DNA of 64,000 nt from Pseudeuparius sepicola (GCA_963920635.1 OY987301.1:17464501-17528500); one strand, 5' to 3'. Counted from the first letter of the stretch, positions 15,843 through 28,466 are shown. The notes: a model not told the origin generated them from the letters alone. A program made the numbers and translations.

Positions 15843-16897
15843 GTTTCCTTCCTCCAGGCTCTTTTAAAGTTATCTTGACTGATTGTCACCTTCATTGATG
15901 CATATAAATCTGGGCGCCTCGACCGATGCACCTCGCATACGACTTCAGGAAAGCTTTGGACGAGCAACCGTTTTAGGTCTTCGGGTGTGGTGCTTGGACT
16001 TAACCTAGAAACATGAAGTGCCACACATTTAGGAACAGTCTGTATTCCCATTGTAGCATCCCCTCGCCCCACAACATATCTCCTATTTTTACTCTTATTA
16101 CTGCTACTTTTAGCTCTGCTGACTAGCTCCCAGCCCTTTTCATTCTGTGTATTTTCACTCTGTGTAGTTTCAGTATTAGAGGCTAGTTGCTGCATATATT
16201 TCATAGTACAGCCTTGTTGGGCTTGTAGGATAGCCAATTGTACCGCCCTCTGGTCAACCGACTCACCACTTTGTGGGCAAATAGCAGCAGCAGCATTCCC
16301 ATCAGCAGTCCCATCTTTCGTACTTTTCGTTTTAGCATTATCATTTCCCTGGGGGTCTCTGGCCTTGGCACCATTGACATTATTGACATCTGAGACCACT
16401 GAGCTATAACTAGCTTTCAAATTTGATGTATTGCTGGTTGCCCGCAAATCAGGAACCATCACTGCCGAATTATTGATTGCCCGCCGCGAAGAATGAGGTT
16501 TTTTTTGGGTCTCAGCAAAAAACGAGGCCTCAGGCTCACCCATCATACTTTTTTGGGCGTGATAACGTCCCTCATAACCCTGAATAATTGTTTTCTGCAA
16601 CTTACTGGAATATTCTACCTCTTCCAACAGTTTTTTAGTTAGCGTTAATTCTCTCTTGAGGCATTCAGTCTCCTTACTGAGGATTTCCAGGCCATTATCC
16701 CATGATTGTAACGTCTTCTTGCAGGCGTCACAAAACCAAAAAATATTGTTATTTTCGGTGAAAATTTTTAACCATGCATCCTTAACAGATATGCACATTA
16801 GATGAAACTTTACTTCACACAATTTGCACTTTAAAAATTTCGAATTTACCATGAAATTATCAGAGCAGCGCGAACACACGTCTGTGTCGCCCGCCAT
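15749..16897 (-). CDS. Retrotransposon ORF1 protein with PHD finger
   Basis: About 382 residues from the methionine of MAGDTDVCSRC; the frame continues 59 codons upstream, but that stretch looks like leader. Residues about 8-60 form a C4HC3 PHD-type zinc finger: CSRC, CKLC, FHLMC (the H..C pair) and CDAC. A short helical/coiled stretch follows (LKRELTLTKKLLEEVE), then a low-complexity middle rich in N, A and S. A C-terminal RNA-recognition-like region contains LHVSRLSPSTTPEDLKRLL. This layout is typical of ORF1 in CR1/Jockey-type elements, where the protein binds RNA and packages the transcript. No frame breaks are seen. Confidence 0.85.
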   Translation of the reverse strand: MAGDTDVCSRCSDNFMVNSKFLKCKLCEVKFHLMCISVKDAWLKIFTENNNIFWFCDACKKTLQSWDNGLEILSKETECLKRELTLTKKLLEEVEYSSKLQKTIIQGYEGRYHAQKSMMGEPEASFFAETQKKPHSSRRAINNSAVMVPDLRATSNTSNLKASYSSVVSDVNNVNGAKARDPQGNDNAKTKSTKDGTADGNAAAAICPQSGESVDQRAVQLAILQAQQGCTMKYMQQLASNTETTQSENTQNEKGWELVSRAKSSSNKSKNRRYVVGRGDATMGIQTVPKCVALHVSRLSPSTTPEDLKRLLVQSFPEVVCEVHRSRRPDLYASMKVTISQDNFKRAWRKETWPNGALVSRFLTKKRVPLPTPVDPRRLNAS

Positions 16898-17370
16898 GTT
16901 TTTTTCTTGTTTTGAGATGGCACAGATAAGAATACTCTGTATATTTTGTATTGGACCTTTGCACACCAATACCTTGAGTGGTCCTATAGACCATTGAACT
17001 GTTTTGAGGGGATTCCATGGCAATCTTGACTTGGCAGATACCTTTAAAAGTCCTATTTTGCTCAACTTTGACACCCTGCAGATTGGAACTCTCTGTATAT
17101 TTTTTATTCAAATTTGGTGTAAAGGGGTTTTTGGGTGTTCTGATTAATGCTGTGGGGTCAGATTTTAACTAAAAAAATCGCTAAATGGTTTTCGTGAAAA
17201 TCGAGGGTATAAAAAAATCGCAGCCGGCCCTGGATTTGCATTTTGAAAATGACGGAACGGTCAAAAGAAGCGGTTTTTGAAGGTCTTTCAAACAAAAAAA
17301 AGTTTGGGCGATTGTCTCCAAAAATGAAGATTTTACGGATTTGTACAGTTTTAAAGTTGGACACACTGTA

Positions 17371-19455
17371 TGTTATTTGTTTTGGCAATAATAATAGTCC
17401 CCCACTAGTCAATAGTTTCACAATGTGTAAAAAGAGTTTCAAGGCTAAAAAAAATTCGAAGTCTCGCCCGCAGCTCTAGGGTTTACTATAGATCCCAACG
17501 TACCCGTTGAAAATAAACTCCATCTATGGAGCTGGAAATATAAAATTTTGTGTCTGTATTTTCTGCTCGTGTGTGGTTGATGTAATATACGATTTCTATT
17601 AAAGGGAAAAGGATGGAATGATACCCCTGTTTAATAAGTGTATTTGGGCGGGTCCTTTCCCCAAGTAAATTTCTGGTCGCGAAAGGGAGCAGTGAAAGGG
17701 GCAAATAATATTGTAATGAATCTCAAAAATCACAGTCCAAACTCGTTACCTTGGTTACCACCTTTATTGTTTAGCCTTCAAAAATCACAAATAAACTTGT
17801 CAGATTACTGTCACTGCCCAAGAATATTCTTTCAGCTCCAAAATTCGCACAAAATCGCTTTCTAACCTTTCACTTTCTCCAGGCCCAATTCCCAGGGCTT
17901 AATGTCAAGTAAAACCCTGTCAAAAGTCAAAATCAAGATATTGCCATACTCGAAATGTCCCATCTGTAATTCCCATCGAGCTATCCCAGTATACCCCAGA
18001 AAACAGTGTGCTGTTTTCTAGACTTTGCTTTCGAGTCAGCGACACAGACTGTGAATAATTGTTACTTCCGCTAGCCGCAAGATGGCTCCGGCGAAGATGC
18101 CAGAAGATTTTCGATATCGATCCGCTTTAATTTCTGGTCCGGAATGTAGAGGGTGCCAGCGGGCTCCGGAGATGTTTTTAAATCGGCATGCTGTTCCATG
18201 GGCGTAGATTCTCTTTTTAAATCTTCACCTTCAGTCAACGCTTATAGATTTTATCCACTTTGTGTAAAATGATGGGTAAATCGGCAATTAAATTATTATA
18301 ACTTATTTTGGTACCCGGTTTTTAATGGGGGTTTCTTTGTTGTTTTTTAAACCGTGTCTAATAATAACTCATCTCTGGCTAAATCCAAAGAACTTTTTTC
18401 ATCCAGCACTCTTCATTTTCGTGATAAAATGAGGATAGAGGGCGGTAGACGTATTAAGTTGCGTCATTACTTTTTTTTGGCGCCTTTCCGATAGAGATGG
18501 CATGTGTACTGGCGGGAGACCAAGAATTTAACTCCCATAAAAACATAAACAACAATATCATAAAAATCATTTTTGCCCTGGCCAGTGGTGGACAAAATAA
18601 TTAGTATATACCTAAGGAAAAACAACAGCTGTGCAATTTGGCAGTAGGTACAGGGTACAGTTAAGTAGTGAATCGTGAATCTTGGGTCCGAATCTTTTTA
18701 ATTATGTGGTCTGAAATCTGAGAAATTTATGTTCATTTAATTTTTCATTTAAAATTCTTAAAACATAAAACATAATTTTCCACTTATGCTTAGAATGGAT
18801 AAAACTCCATTTATGAACTCTCGGTTTTTCAACTTTTTGCTTTCAAGTTGGAATTATCATTTTCTATAAACATACTAGTCACTGAAATTACTGAAAAATA
18901 AGGACTTACACTAGGTATTTGATTTGAATATAATAATTTATTAAAATTTAACATAATATACAAAAACGATGTATTAAAAAATCAATATTGCTGCTTTGGC
19001 AAAACTTATATTATAAATTATTATATCAGTACGCATATACACATATTAGAGATAAACAATTTATATTTTGTTAAAAGAATGGTATCAAATAAGAAAGATA
19101 TATTTAAAGAATATTATGGCACCATATAAGTTGTTGAAATTCAAACGTTAGATCCAATATATTGCTATTTGCTATCTAGTAACACTCACCATATAAATTA
19201 CACAACACAGCTAACAGGAAAATAGGAAGGAACTTATAATTTAAGATATAGGTGATCAGGTATCACTTATTTACCACAAAAAGTGCTAATTTAAATTGTC
19301 TATAAGTACGAAAATTATCACCAATTTAGATATTTGTATAAATTTGTACAGTTAAAAGTTTACAGCATGTCTCGGACAGATTGAGAACAAATTAACATAG
19401 GTGAACAGGTGAATAAAAGCCAAAGTGAAGGGATTGTAATTTTATGAGAAGAGAT
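17371..19455. other. Intergenic, no gene recognised
   Basis: No frame shows family features. A short open frame from an ATG at about 18081 (roughly 44 codons, beginning MAPAKMPEDFRYR) is in a locally GC-richer patch but has no supporting evidence. Confidence 0.4.
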
Positions 19456-19461
19456 TTTATT
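19456..19461 (-). terminator. Candidate poly(A) signal for TMEM65
   Basis: AATAAA on the minus strand, about 250 bp past the main TMEM65 stop and about 33 bp past the stop of the possible alternative last exon. Confidence 0.35.
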
Positions 19462-19493
19462 ATTTGTTATCAACGTGAAAAGGTAGAATAGAC

Positions 19494-19555
19494 CTATTGG
19501 TATTTGGCCGAAGATTCTTCTGCATTATTTTTGTTCTCGACCCAACCCTTGTGAC
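19494..19555 (-). other. Possible alternative last exon of TMEM65
   Basis: A TTTCAG acceptor precedes 62 bp which, joined in phase to exon 5, would replace the last 24 residues with a hydrophilic tail beginning GHKGWVENK and ending AKYQ before a stop. Phase and stop are consistent, but this tail would lose the final membrane segment. It could simply be 3' UTR. Confidence 0.3.
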
Positions 19556-19711
19556 CTGAAACAAACTGCATATCTATGTATACATTAGAATCTGAAAATT
19601 GAGTAACCATAGTCCACATTTAAAAATCTATAATAACTATTGTATATATTAAGCCACAACAATGGAAATTTATTTTGCACGGACGTTAAATTTGAGGTAC
19701 ATAATTTTCGC

Positions 19712-22700
19712 CTATTTTTTTATTTCTTCATCTTTTTTCCTGAAAAGCAGGGGACACATGCCGAGGAAGCAGCCTATAGTGACACCTGAAAGATTATAAC
19801 CAAACTCACGTTAATACGAAAATGCAAAGTTAGCGAGAAAAGTTATACCTAATACACGTCCAAGGTTGGCTGAGTTTCTGGAACAAGGCATGTCCATTTG
19901 GATAGGTGACAGCTTGGGAGGACTGAAGCCTATTTTATTAGCCATCCGTTCAACGTAAAAGGCCGTTCCGATGCCCAATACATCGGAGAGAGTATTGCCC
20001 AGAGCAGCTGCACCCATAGTTGTCAAAGTAAAATAGGAACCCAAGTATAAATCTATGTAATCACCCTGAAAAATTGAAGGCAATCTAGTAAATGTTTGAG
20101 TGGTAAACACGATTTACTTACAAAAATCAGCATGAAGAAATTGTCAAGAAATCCAAAGCCAATGAAAGGGATCGAGTTAGCAATACCAACTGAAAATATA
20201 AATTGTAGGAAACCATGGAATCGCAATACGGCCATGCCCACGATTATATGAAGTTCAGCATGAAACATTGTATACATACAGGGTGTCCGAATTTCGAGGG
20301 GATCTCGGAAACTATACGAGATACAAGGTCGATAAAAGGGGGCAGTTGCGCCTTTGTGAGCCTAGTAATATTATAGATTGTAGAAAGTTAAGAAATTTCC
20401 ACAGGTTGTGGTTATTATTCTCTGTAGTTTCTAAATTAATGGAAATATATTTTTTCTATGACTGTAAAGAAATGGCCCCATTGTAGTATTTTGTTTTAAA
20501 TTGGTAAATCTACCACATTGGACACGTTTTTTGCAACTGGTGTGGGAATATCATTGTGCACTGTTCGTTACAGCAACAGGTGCAGGAATATAATTGTGAA
20601 TATCATTGTGCATGGGTACAAATTTGAGTGAAGTAGTACGCCATGGAAAACAGACGCGTGACTATACATGTGCGCTTGTGAATGTGATAGTTCAGCTTTT
20701 CAATTAGTTAGTTACTTTATAACAAAAGTGAACAATTCCAGCAGCCTTAAGATATAATAACTGAAACTATTGCATATTTTGGCAACTGCAAAGGTAATGA
20801 GAGAAAATTTAATTCCAGAAATTTCTTCAAAGATATTTTATATCTGTTATACTTATAACTGTTTTATAACTGTATAACTGTGATATTTTATAACTGTAAA
20901 TATCAAGTATCATTTAATGTTGTAAATTAGTATAGAGTTGTCTTAAATTTATGTTCATGTTCAAAATAATTTATTAATTATAAAAAAAAACTAAAAAGCC
21001 ACACATTTAAACTCAAACACTTATAATAACAGTCGTAGAAAAAGTATAGTGTATAACTAGCGTGGAATGTTCATTTCCCACTCATATGACTTGCGGCACT
21101 CGCTTGGGGTTTGTGTCGCAAACTGTCATACTCGGGGGAAATTAATGCCATCCCAATATAACGTAATCCTCTCTTGGCATCCATGGCCAACTTGTAGAGT
21201 AAAAGAAATTAAGAAGTAGACGTAAAAAAAAATAACTTTGGCAAAATTATAAGTAATAGCAAGTTTATTGTAAGAGGTGGAAGAAAACTTTTATATTCAA
21301 AATTGATGGCACTGAGAAGGTCTAAGGTATTCAGATAGTTTCAGAAAATTACACAGGGCCTTGGACTCTCTTGAGGATATGAGTTTTTTTATTTATTTTT
21401 TAGTAAAGGGATTTTGTCGCTTATTTAACGTCCTACAAAAAAACATAAGATAACAAAATATGGCAATTTTGGATGTTATGGCAATTTTACATGTTAAAAA
21501 AGAAATTGGCTTGTGGGCATGTAGCCAATATCTGAGCACTCGGTTGCATAATCCTTATCAGTGCCATCAATTTTCAATGTAGTTTTCTTCTACCTCCTAT
21601 ACAATAAACTTGTTAAGGGTACAGCTACTAATAGTGTTGCCCAATTTGAGTTTTTTTTTATATTGCGCAACAAGTTGGCAATAGCTGGCAATAGCTGGGA
21701 GCAAGTAAGCAAGAAAATCGTGATGGTAGACCTAAAAAATAAAAAAAACATCATCCTGTATACCAAATTTAGGAGTAAACTAAAAAAACAATAGTTGAAC
21801 AGGATAATTTTGTGTTCATTCTACTATAATATTCATTTTTATTGTTTTGTAAAGCCTGCATCCATTGTACATCGTTAGTACTTGTTATCAGTAGCATAAT
21901 TTGTATTTAATTCATTATTTAAGGGCAGAAGTGTCCCTACATAAAATTGATATATTTTTAGGACCGATAAAGGAATTTAAAAATGGACACCCATATCATT
22001 ATCTTTTTTTTGTGTAAACCAGTCAAGATGTACATTTGTAATTTAACCATTATTAGGGCACTTTTCTAGAAGTTCAACTAGGCTAACGGACTTGAACTGA
22101 GGTCAAAATTTATAGAAAAAATAGGAAAGAAAAATTTAAATTTCTTATTGGAGATGTGTTAACATAGTGTATTGTTCGTATGCTCTCAATCTCTTATAAA
22201 TTCCGAGATCCACATACTTAAAGACTACAAATCCAGGCACAATGTATAAAGAAACCTTGTAACGCCACTGGGTGTGCCACTAATTTAAAGTTATTTAGAG
22301 GATGTTTTTGAATTAACTATCGAAAATGAAATCAGTGGATATTGAAATCAACAACTGAGCCATTCATACCTTTGTAAAAAAAAATGTAAACCTCCTAATG
22401 TCAGGGAGCAAAACTGACTTGCTGGGCTGTTTAAAATCTATGAATCTTGTATTTCACTTGTATTGAAAATTGGATTTTATCTACTTACCATTCTGTTGTG
22501 GTATTTTTTATTTATTTATGGTATATTGCTCTATGGATACTGTCACTACTATATATTTAATTCCGACATGAAACAAACCTTTCCGCGTGTTACCTACTAT
22601 GAGACGTGGCTCGCATTATTTTCAAGCCATCTGGCCAAGACAAAGCATCTTAAATCGACTTAATACTTTGCGATACTATAGAGTGATGTCAGGACAAATA

Positions 22701-25700
22701 TTGCTTGCTGTACATTGATTTCATGTTGGAAATAAATACACAGTAGTAACTTATTTGACAAGTTTTAGTTTATTAAAGAATTTAACAATATTCCTTCATT
22801 TTTATTTACAATTTTGTACTTTTTGTTTATTTTTGCTACTTACTTATTTATAAAATATGAAAGTAATATTCATTTTTTAACAAATAATGTTTTTCAAGCC
22901 TGTCCACCTAACAAAAGGTTATAAAGTTAACAAACCCTCTGGAAATAGCCTTTAGATCTATTATTAGTATCCATTATTGACTTACCCACTAGCGCCCCAT
23001 AGTTTATACAAAAAATGCTTGGCGTCGCCTCAAGAACAACATACTATTTTTAGGTAGGGCACCAGGATATCATATAATCGCTAGCGGAGTCCTTTCTTAT
23101 AATCATTTGCATTTGAATAAATGTCACTTACTATCAATTAAATTTCTTGTTGTTGGTCGAGGAACTGACTCCACTGTAATACAAAATTATAATTACATCT
23201 AATTAATAATAATAATTAATTAACAAAACCGTAAAACTACATGCAAATAAAATAATAACTGGAATAAGTGGTAACAATATTATTTGCCATGCAACATGCA
23301 AAATAAAATGAACTTCAAGAGTAAATATTATGAGATTGTGAAAATCTAAAAATGAAGCATTAGAGGAACTACTGACTGCGACATAAAATTAAAGGCAAAC
23401 CTGAGAGTATTAGAATTTTATACTAAAAGTCAAATTATTATGTAAATTTGTTATGAAATATTATAGCTGTCATGAAAAACATGCTAGCTATTAAAAGTAA
23501 TTATTATATATGGATTTAAATGTATTCCACTGATAATAAGTTAACACTACTCAGGATGATGATTAAACTTTACCAATGACCTACCAACTATTATTGTATT
23601 ATGTTTTGAACCCTTTTCTATCCTGAACACACAAGGCTGAGTCTAGATGTTATTATTTGAGGGATACCAAAGGAATTTACCACAAACTGCTCACAATAAT
23701 TTTTCTGCCGCCATCTTTTATAATAAAAATTCACTTAAAATCATAAACCAACTGATAACAAAATCATCATATTATTATATAATAATAATACTTCCCTCCC
23801 TCACAATACTCCATACTAGGAGTACCCCAGAAGCAACTCAAAGCTTGTGCAGGGGAGGGGAGTAATTACTATTATTTGATTTCATGATTTTAGATTTTCA
23901 ACTTTGGCCATTTTATTTTTCATAATTATATACTTATTATTAGTCATTTCACGCACTAGGGTTACCGGAAAGAGTAACCATAAGCCCAGAACTATATAGC
24001 GCATATAGCATAGTCTTTTTCACACATTTTTTACAATATGAAGTATACTGAAAATAAAGCTAAAAATTATTTTTTAAGGATTTAAAACACTGATTGCATA
24101 GATTTTATCTCTGTTGGCAAGGATAAAATTTAATATTTCAAATTTGAATGAATGGCAAGCAACTGAGTTTAATATTGGAAATGTCAGTCATAATTACTGA
24201 TATTGGGACAAATATTTTTGCCACTTTTGAAAATGTTTATAGCGAAATTACACTTTAAAAATGGGAATCTACCGATTTGCTTATGGAGACCCCAGAAATA
24301 CATATATTAAATGCCAACAAAATACACTGACTGATACCATTGAGTAAAGGATAATAGAATATATATCCTTTACTCAATGCCGATACATAGACGTATTCCT
24401 TTGAGAAAGTATTCCTTTGAGGAGCTCATTTGCATTAATTTAACCTCGAATTTAACCATAATATTGACTATCCAAAATGCTATAGTTTATAGGATATTTG
24501 ACTGGTTTTTTTGTCGGAATTTTGCTGCCTAGGGACGTTAAAATGCTAACTTAAAAAAATTAAAAAATATAAAACTTATTTGTAATATTTCTGATGCCCT
24601 CTTGACCCTGTACAAACATTACATTAAATACGTACGCCAATAACAAAAAACACCAGAAGTATATACTCTATATATACAAGGTGATTCTTAACCTATACGC
24701 GTAAACTTGAGAAATTGCAGCTTTTGGCAAGTAATGACTAATAATGGGAAAAAATGTTAAAAACATATAATCGCGTCATTGGCACAAATTTGCAATCTCC
24801 CAACCAAGCTGATGAGATGTTAGCTAGGATTAAAATTAGTGAGTAACATCCGTAACCTCAAAAAGCAGCAGTTAACCCTCAACCTCCAAGAAAATAATGC
24901 TAGAACCACTTTGTTGATCAACTAGTAATGTATCCTTTGAAATGTAGGAACTGTTTTTACTGACTTGTGGCTTGTCCAGGACATTGTTACGTCAATATAG
25001 AAATATTCCTTTAGCCAGCATCCACATTGTTTATGACCTTGCTCATGATAAAGTACTGGCCAGAAAAATTATGAAAATGCATAGTTACAATACAAAACAA
25101 GAGTTACAATTTGTATAATGCGACTTATAATGACATTTGACTTTTGGCTCCAACAAAGTAGAAAGTCTGTTGACCTTTTTGTGGATTTGATGGTTTTTGA
25201 CATTTCAAAAATGTTGAATCAAATCAACCAAATCAACAAATCACAGTTAAGCATTCTCTGGCACGTGTTTATTAAGTGTTGGAAAATCAAGCAATTTATT
25301 TTATTCCCATAATATAATTCAGGGTGATATGCCAAATTATTTCCACCAGTCAACTAAATATCCGTTTATCAGCACACATGAGAACAAATGAGCACTCCAC
25401 CTATGGTGTCGTGCTTAACCCTCGTCCTCGTTAGATACTTTTCCACCAATATAATTAATAGGATAATGATTTATTTGTGAGGCAATCTCGGTCTTGGACA
25501 AGCCATAGGTCCTGCAAGATTCTGAGTAAGTTGACCAACATAATGATAGTGTTCCTCTAGCAGTCATACCATACTTCTTCTTGAGCCAATCTTCAGGAAC
25601 AGGACAGTATGTTCCCGTGGGGTCAACATCCCCTAACCTGGGTAATTTTGCAGGTCTACCAAACTTACTACGCCAACGAGATGCTGCCAACTGACCTTCA

Positions 25701-26627
25701 ACATGTGGGGAAAGCAAAGTCAAACAAAAAAACTCTAATCTATCCGAAAATCATTGCAAAATATTAAAACATACAAAAAATATAGTCCTCAATTGTACTA
25801 AGGGTTCTTTCCAAATAATTCAGTGGGTATAAGTCGGTATTTACTGTGAAATTGTGTGAAATAATAAATTTATAGGCAGTCAATACTATAGGTTTGTAAA
25901 TAATTAGAGGCGAAATCATAAAACATTAGTGCAAAAAAAACAGTAAAGCAAAAATGATATTTACTTTACAACAACTCAAATAACTATGAAAGTGGCTATT
26001 TATATGTCCGACATATATGAAAGTCGCTATAACACCATGGGAAATAATTACCAGGAGGGCATACGCTCCATTGCAAAGATGGTTGAGAAAAATGCACACC
26101 GATGTATCTAAATAATAAGTTTACTTTGGACGTGTATGGAGTTAAATGTACGTCCAAAGAAGTCACGTGACTCAACTCACCAATGAGAGCACAAGATGTA
26201 TACCGACTTTTATATACGTCGGACATATAAATAGCCACTGCCAATAACTATCCTAGAAAAACATAACAAAGGATAACTAATACCTTATTATTTTACCTTC
26301 ATATTCGTCTTTAACCAATTTTGATTGATACTCTTGTAATGCAGAAATTAAAATATTTCTCTCTTCACCGTTGAGTCTCAAGACTAGCTCTTGAGCCTGT
26401 AGCTTATTTAAACCCTGTGTTGTACTTGTAGTTTCTGCATGGCCTGCAGTACCATTCAAGCTGCAACTTACACTAAATTTACATAAGTTAACTTTTGGGA
26501 TAAACTCATTCGCCACACATTTCACACAATAATTGGTCAATTTTGTTTTCCCCATGAAGAAATCGTTACGAAAAGTCCTTTGAAACAGGTTTACTCCGGA
26601 TTTGTATCTCAGTGCTTTCAACGGCAT
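19712..26627 (-). CDS. TMEM65: Transmembrane protein 65
   Basis: Probable mitochondrial inner-membrane protein; the mammalian orthologue is linked to mitochondrial sodium/calcium exchange. Coding exons (minus) are 26627-26297, 25695-25570, 23173-23132, 20189-20122, 20065-19849 and 19785-19712, with matching phases and 285 codons plus stop. The first about 60 residues are basic and alanine/serine-containing, like a mitochondrial presequence. Then come LVLRLNGEERNILISAL, RSKFGRPAKLPRLGDVDPTG and the membrane core NSIPFIGFGFLDNF, MGAAALGNTLSDVLGIG, LSPIQMDM and GVTIGCFLGMCPLLF, each with a clear counterpart in TMEM65. Exon 3 is only 42 bp and links the two halves. Introns hold several repeats, including a MITE in intron 1 at 25988-26242. 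It is head-to-head with ALKBH7. The exon 3 assignment rests on phase and family fit. Confidence 0.9.
20279..23131. other. TMEM65 intron 3, repeat remnants
   Basis: A CAGGGTGTCC end preceded by TA sits at 20277-20288 with no partner seen. The rest is AT-rich, with no coding signal. Short frames (20268-20486, 21561-21794, 22463-22663) lack any family features. Confidence 0.4.
23174..25569. other. TMEM65 intron 2, repeats
   Basis: Contains a block of about 70 bp at 23797-23862 that recurs inverted near 42243-42308, and a 16-bp-stem hairpin at 24338-24379. Otherwise AT-rich with no gene seen. Confidence 0.4.
25988..26242. mobile_element. MULE-like MITE, copy A, in TMEM65 intron 1
   Basis: A 255-bp element with inverted ends of the form AGTGGCTATTTATA and TATAAATAGCCACT. 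It is flanked by an exact 9-bp duplication, AATAACTAT (25979-25987 and 26243-26251). The right arm carries GTCACGTGAC at 26162-26171. Long TIRs with 9-bp duplications suggest Mutator-like elements. Open frames across it are artefacts. Confidence 0.85.
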
Positions 26628-28406
26628 TTCTTATTATAAAATCATGCAATTAATTACGGCGAATTGTAATGAACTGAAATGGCAAGAAGGTCCGATCATT
26701 TTAGGAAAAAATTCACGTCGCACTAATCTATAAATACATAATAACTACCACTGAATTATTTTTGACATTAATGACACCAAAAAAATAAAATAACCCATTT
26801 CCCGTGGTTCCTGATTCGCTGGGTTCTTGGTCCCTTTCCCACAAAATATAAAAGTTATGCTCTGATAATAGGTACTGATCTGGTTCAAAATGAACTGATA
26901 ATATTAAGTCTGTTTGGGCAGAAACGGTTCTAAGCTGTGGGGGTGCCTGCTCAGACTAATGAATTCATGAATGACTAATGAATTCATTAGTCTGATCTGA
27001 AGGTGCCTGTTCAGGTGCATGCTGCCTGCCCCCTCTATTTCTGTGGGCCTGCCCCATAGATATGGAGGCGGGGAGAATAAGCGTCAACTTCTGCGAACTT
27101 CGAAATCAATCGCCTGGGCCGCCATTTTCTAAGTTAAGCTTACAGGGAATAGTTAATTCATACAAAATTCTTGCTGGCCGGCTTTGGGCACTTTTTCCTT
27201 AAATATTTTCAATCATCCACGACGATAACGGCCAAGAAAGTGAACGCCACAATCGCCAGAATATCTCGCGACAGTTTCACATGGCACACGTGTATCTCTG
27301 GTTGCCGCGTTGTCAAAGTAATTTTCTTTTATTTTTATAGTGCTTCACCAATAAAAATGATCTATACTATCACCTATCACCAATGAATAGGGTTCTTTAT
27401 TCATAGCCTATCACTGAACAAAAAACACTCAAATCTTTGAAATATTACACCAAAATGCCGTAACGAACCACTCCAACCCCAACCAGTCGTAAACAAGGAG
27501 AATGAGGGGAATCTTACTCCGAAAGTCTGGCAAAATTAAGCTGCGCACTTGTCCAAGTTTAAGCGCCTTCTCCTTACCCCTCCATATTTCTGAGCCTTCC
27601 CTACGGCCCTCGTAAAATAACTGGACTGATTTTAAAATAAAATCATTTGTCCTAACCCTAACTATATAGCATAGGGTATGTGACATGTGTACTATGCGAA
27701 ATGCAGGACGGTACTGAGAAGTTTTTACCATATAAACACTTTCAAATTATTTACCTTGCTTCTTAGGGCTTTTATTAAAGTTTTTGGATATATACTTTTC
27801 GTCCATCGCTATAAAAACAGATATTTTACACAATATTTTATTAAGTCTGTCCCTGTGCAAAATGGCGAAATCGTAAACAACAGCTGATGCGGCAAGTAAA
27901 AGGTAAAGACTACATACACCTGAAATAGTTAACTCCGGGTTTACGATTATTATTGGGGCAATTCCAAATCGTACATGAGGCTGGCATTTTGCTAAATAGT
28001 AATTTTTTCATACCCTAAACGACGACGCGCACTTAACACTTCGGACAATACAATGAATGAAACGCGCATGTCACCCACCCTTTGCCTTGACAGTTATCTT
28101 TTGGTACGCCGAAACGTGCTCTCACATGGTATCACTTCCCTTCTCCTTCCCCTCTTACTGTGGTGCCTGGTGCACTGTGATGTGAGCATAGCACACGCTG
28201 ATGCGCATGCGGGCTCCACAAACAACAAACTGAATAACTGAACAAACAACAAACCTACTATTTATTAAGCATAACAAAAAAATTAGTGTTGTTATTCTAT
28301 TATTTCTGTCAGAGATGTGAAGTCTACGTCAATCTCCGTCATTCCAATATTCCAATTATATAAAAATATTTGATCTGTGTGTCAATCGTCGTCAATATTC
28401 TTTATT
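26628..28406. other. Divergent promoter region between TMEM65 and ALKBH7
   Basis: About 1.8 kb separates the two start codons. A short repeat (TAATGAATTCAT blocks) occurs at about 26955-27000. No gene was recognised; frames at 27171-27887 and 28053-28241 have no family features. Confidence 0.4.
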
Positions 28407-28466
28407 ATGTCAAGGAAGACCACCAAAGAATATGAATTCTACAAAAATCTTGCAGCTGTTTACTAA
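28407..28466 (+). other. Upstream ORF overlapping the ALKBH7 start
   Basis: A 19-codon frame (MSRKTTKEYEF...) starts 25 bp before the ALKBH7 ATG in a different frame and ends inside its exon 1. If transcribed it could reduce initiation at the main start. Confidence 0.35.

Larger units (their letters stand above)
9297..17040 (-). mobile_element. Non-LTR retrotransposon, CR1/Jockey-like, interrupted
   Basis: Minus-strand element with a PHD-finger ORF1, an endonuclease/reverse transcriptase ORF2 and a poly(A)-like tail, seen on the plus strand as T-runs at 9297-9328. The 5' boundary (about 17040) is set only by where the homology to the outer element's arms stops. No clear target duplication was found. 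It is split by the DNA transposon at 11964-15350. The PHD-type ORF1 plus AP-endonuclease layout suggests the CR1/Jockey group; the clade is not settled. Confidence 0.8.
8883..17368. mobile_element. Outer TIR element split by a non-LTR retrotransposon
   Basis: The left arm, about 8883-9208, is repeated in inverted orientation at about 17050-17368. Shared landmarks include the terminal GTCCAACTTTAAAACTG block, a GGGCCGGC/GCCGGCCC block, a CCCCACAGC block and an inner CTGCAGGGTGTCAAA. The ends are CAGGGTGTCC and GGACACACTG with TA outside each (8881-8882, 17369-17370). Leaving out the retrotransposon, the element would be about 0.74 kb and nearly palindromic, like its relatives in this window. 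A TA-target (Tc1/mariner-like) non-autonomous element is inferred. Confidence 0.75.

Noticed and set aside
25415..25569. Open frame continuing TMEM65 exon 2 to a stop at 25415
   Set aside because: It follows a usable GTATGA donor at 25569; the residues after it do not resemble TMEM65, while splicing to the 42-bp exon at 23173 restores the family pattern.
25996..26244. 82-codon minus-strand frame
   Set aside because: Wholly inside MITE copy A; the near-identical frames at 38054 and 59624 show it is element sequence.
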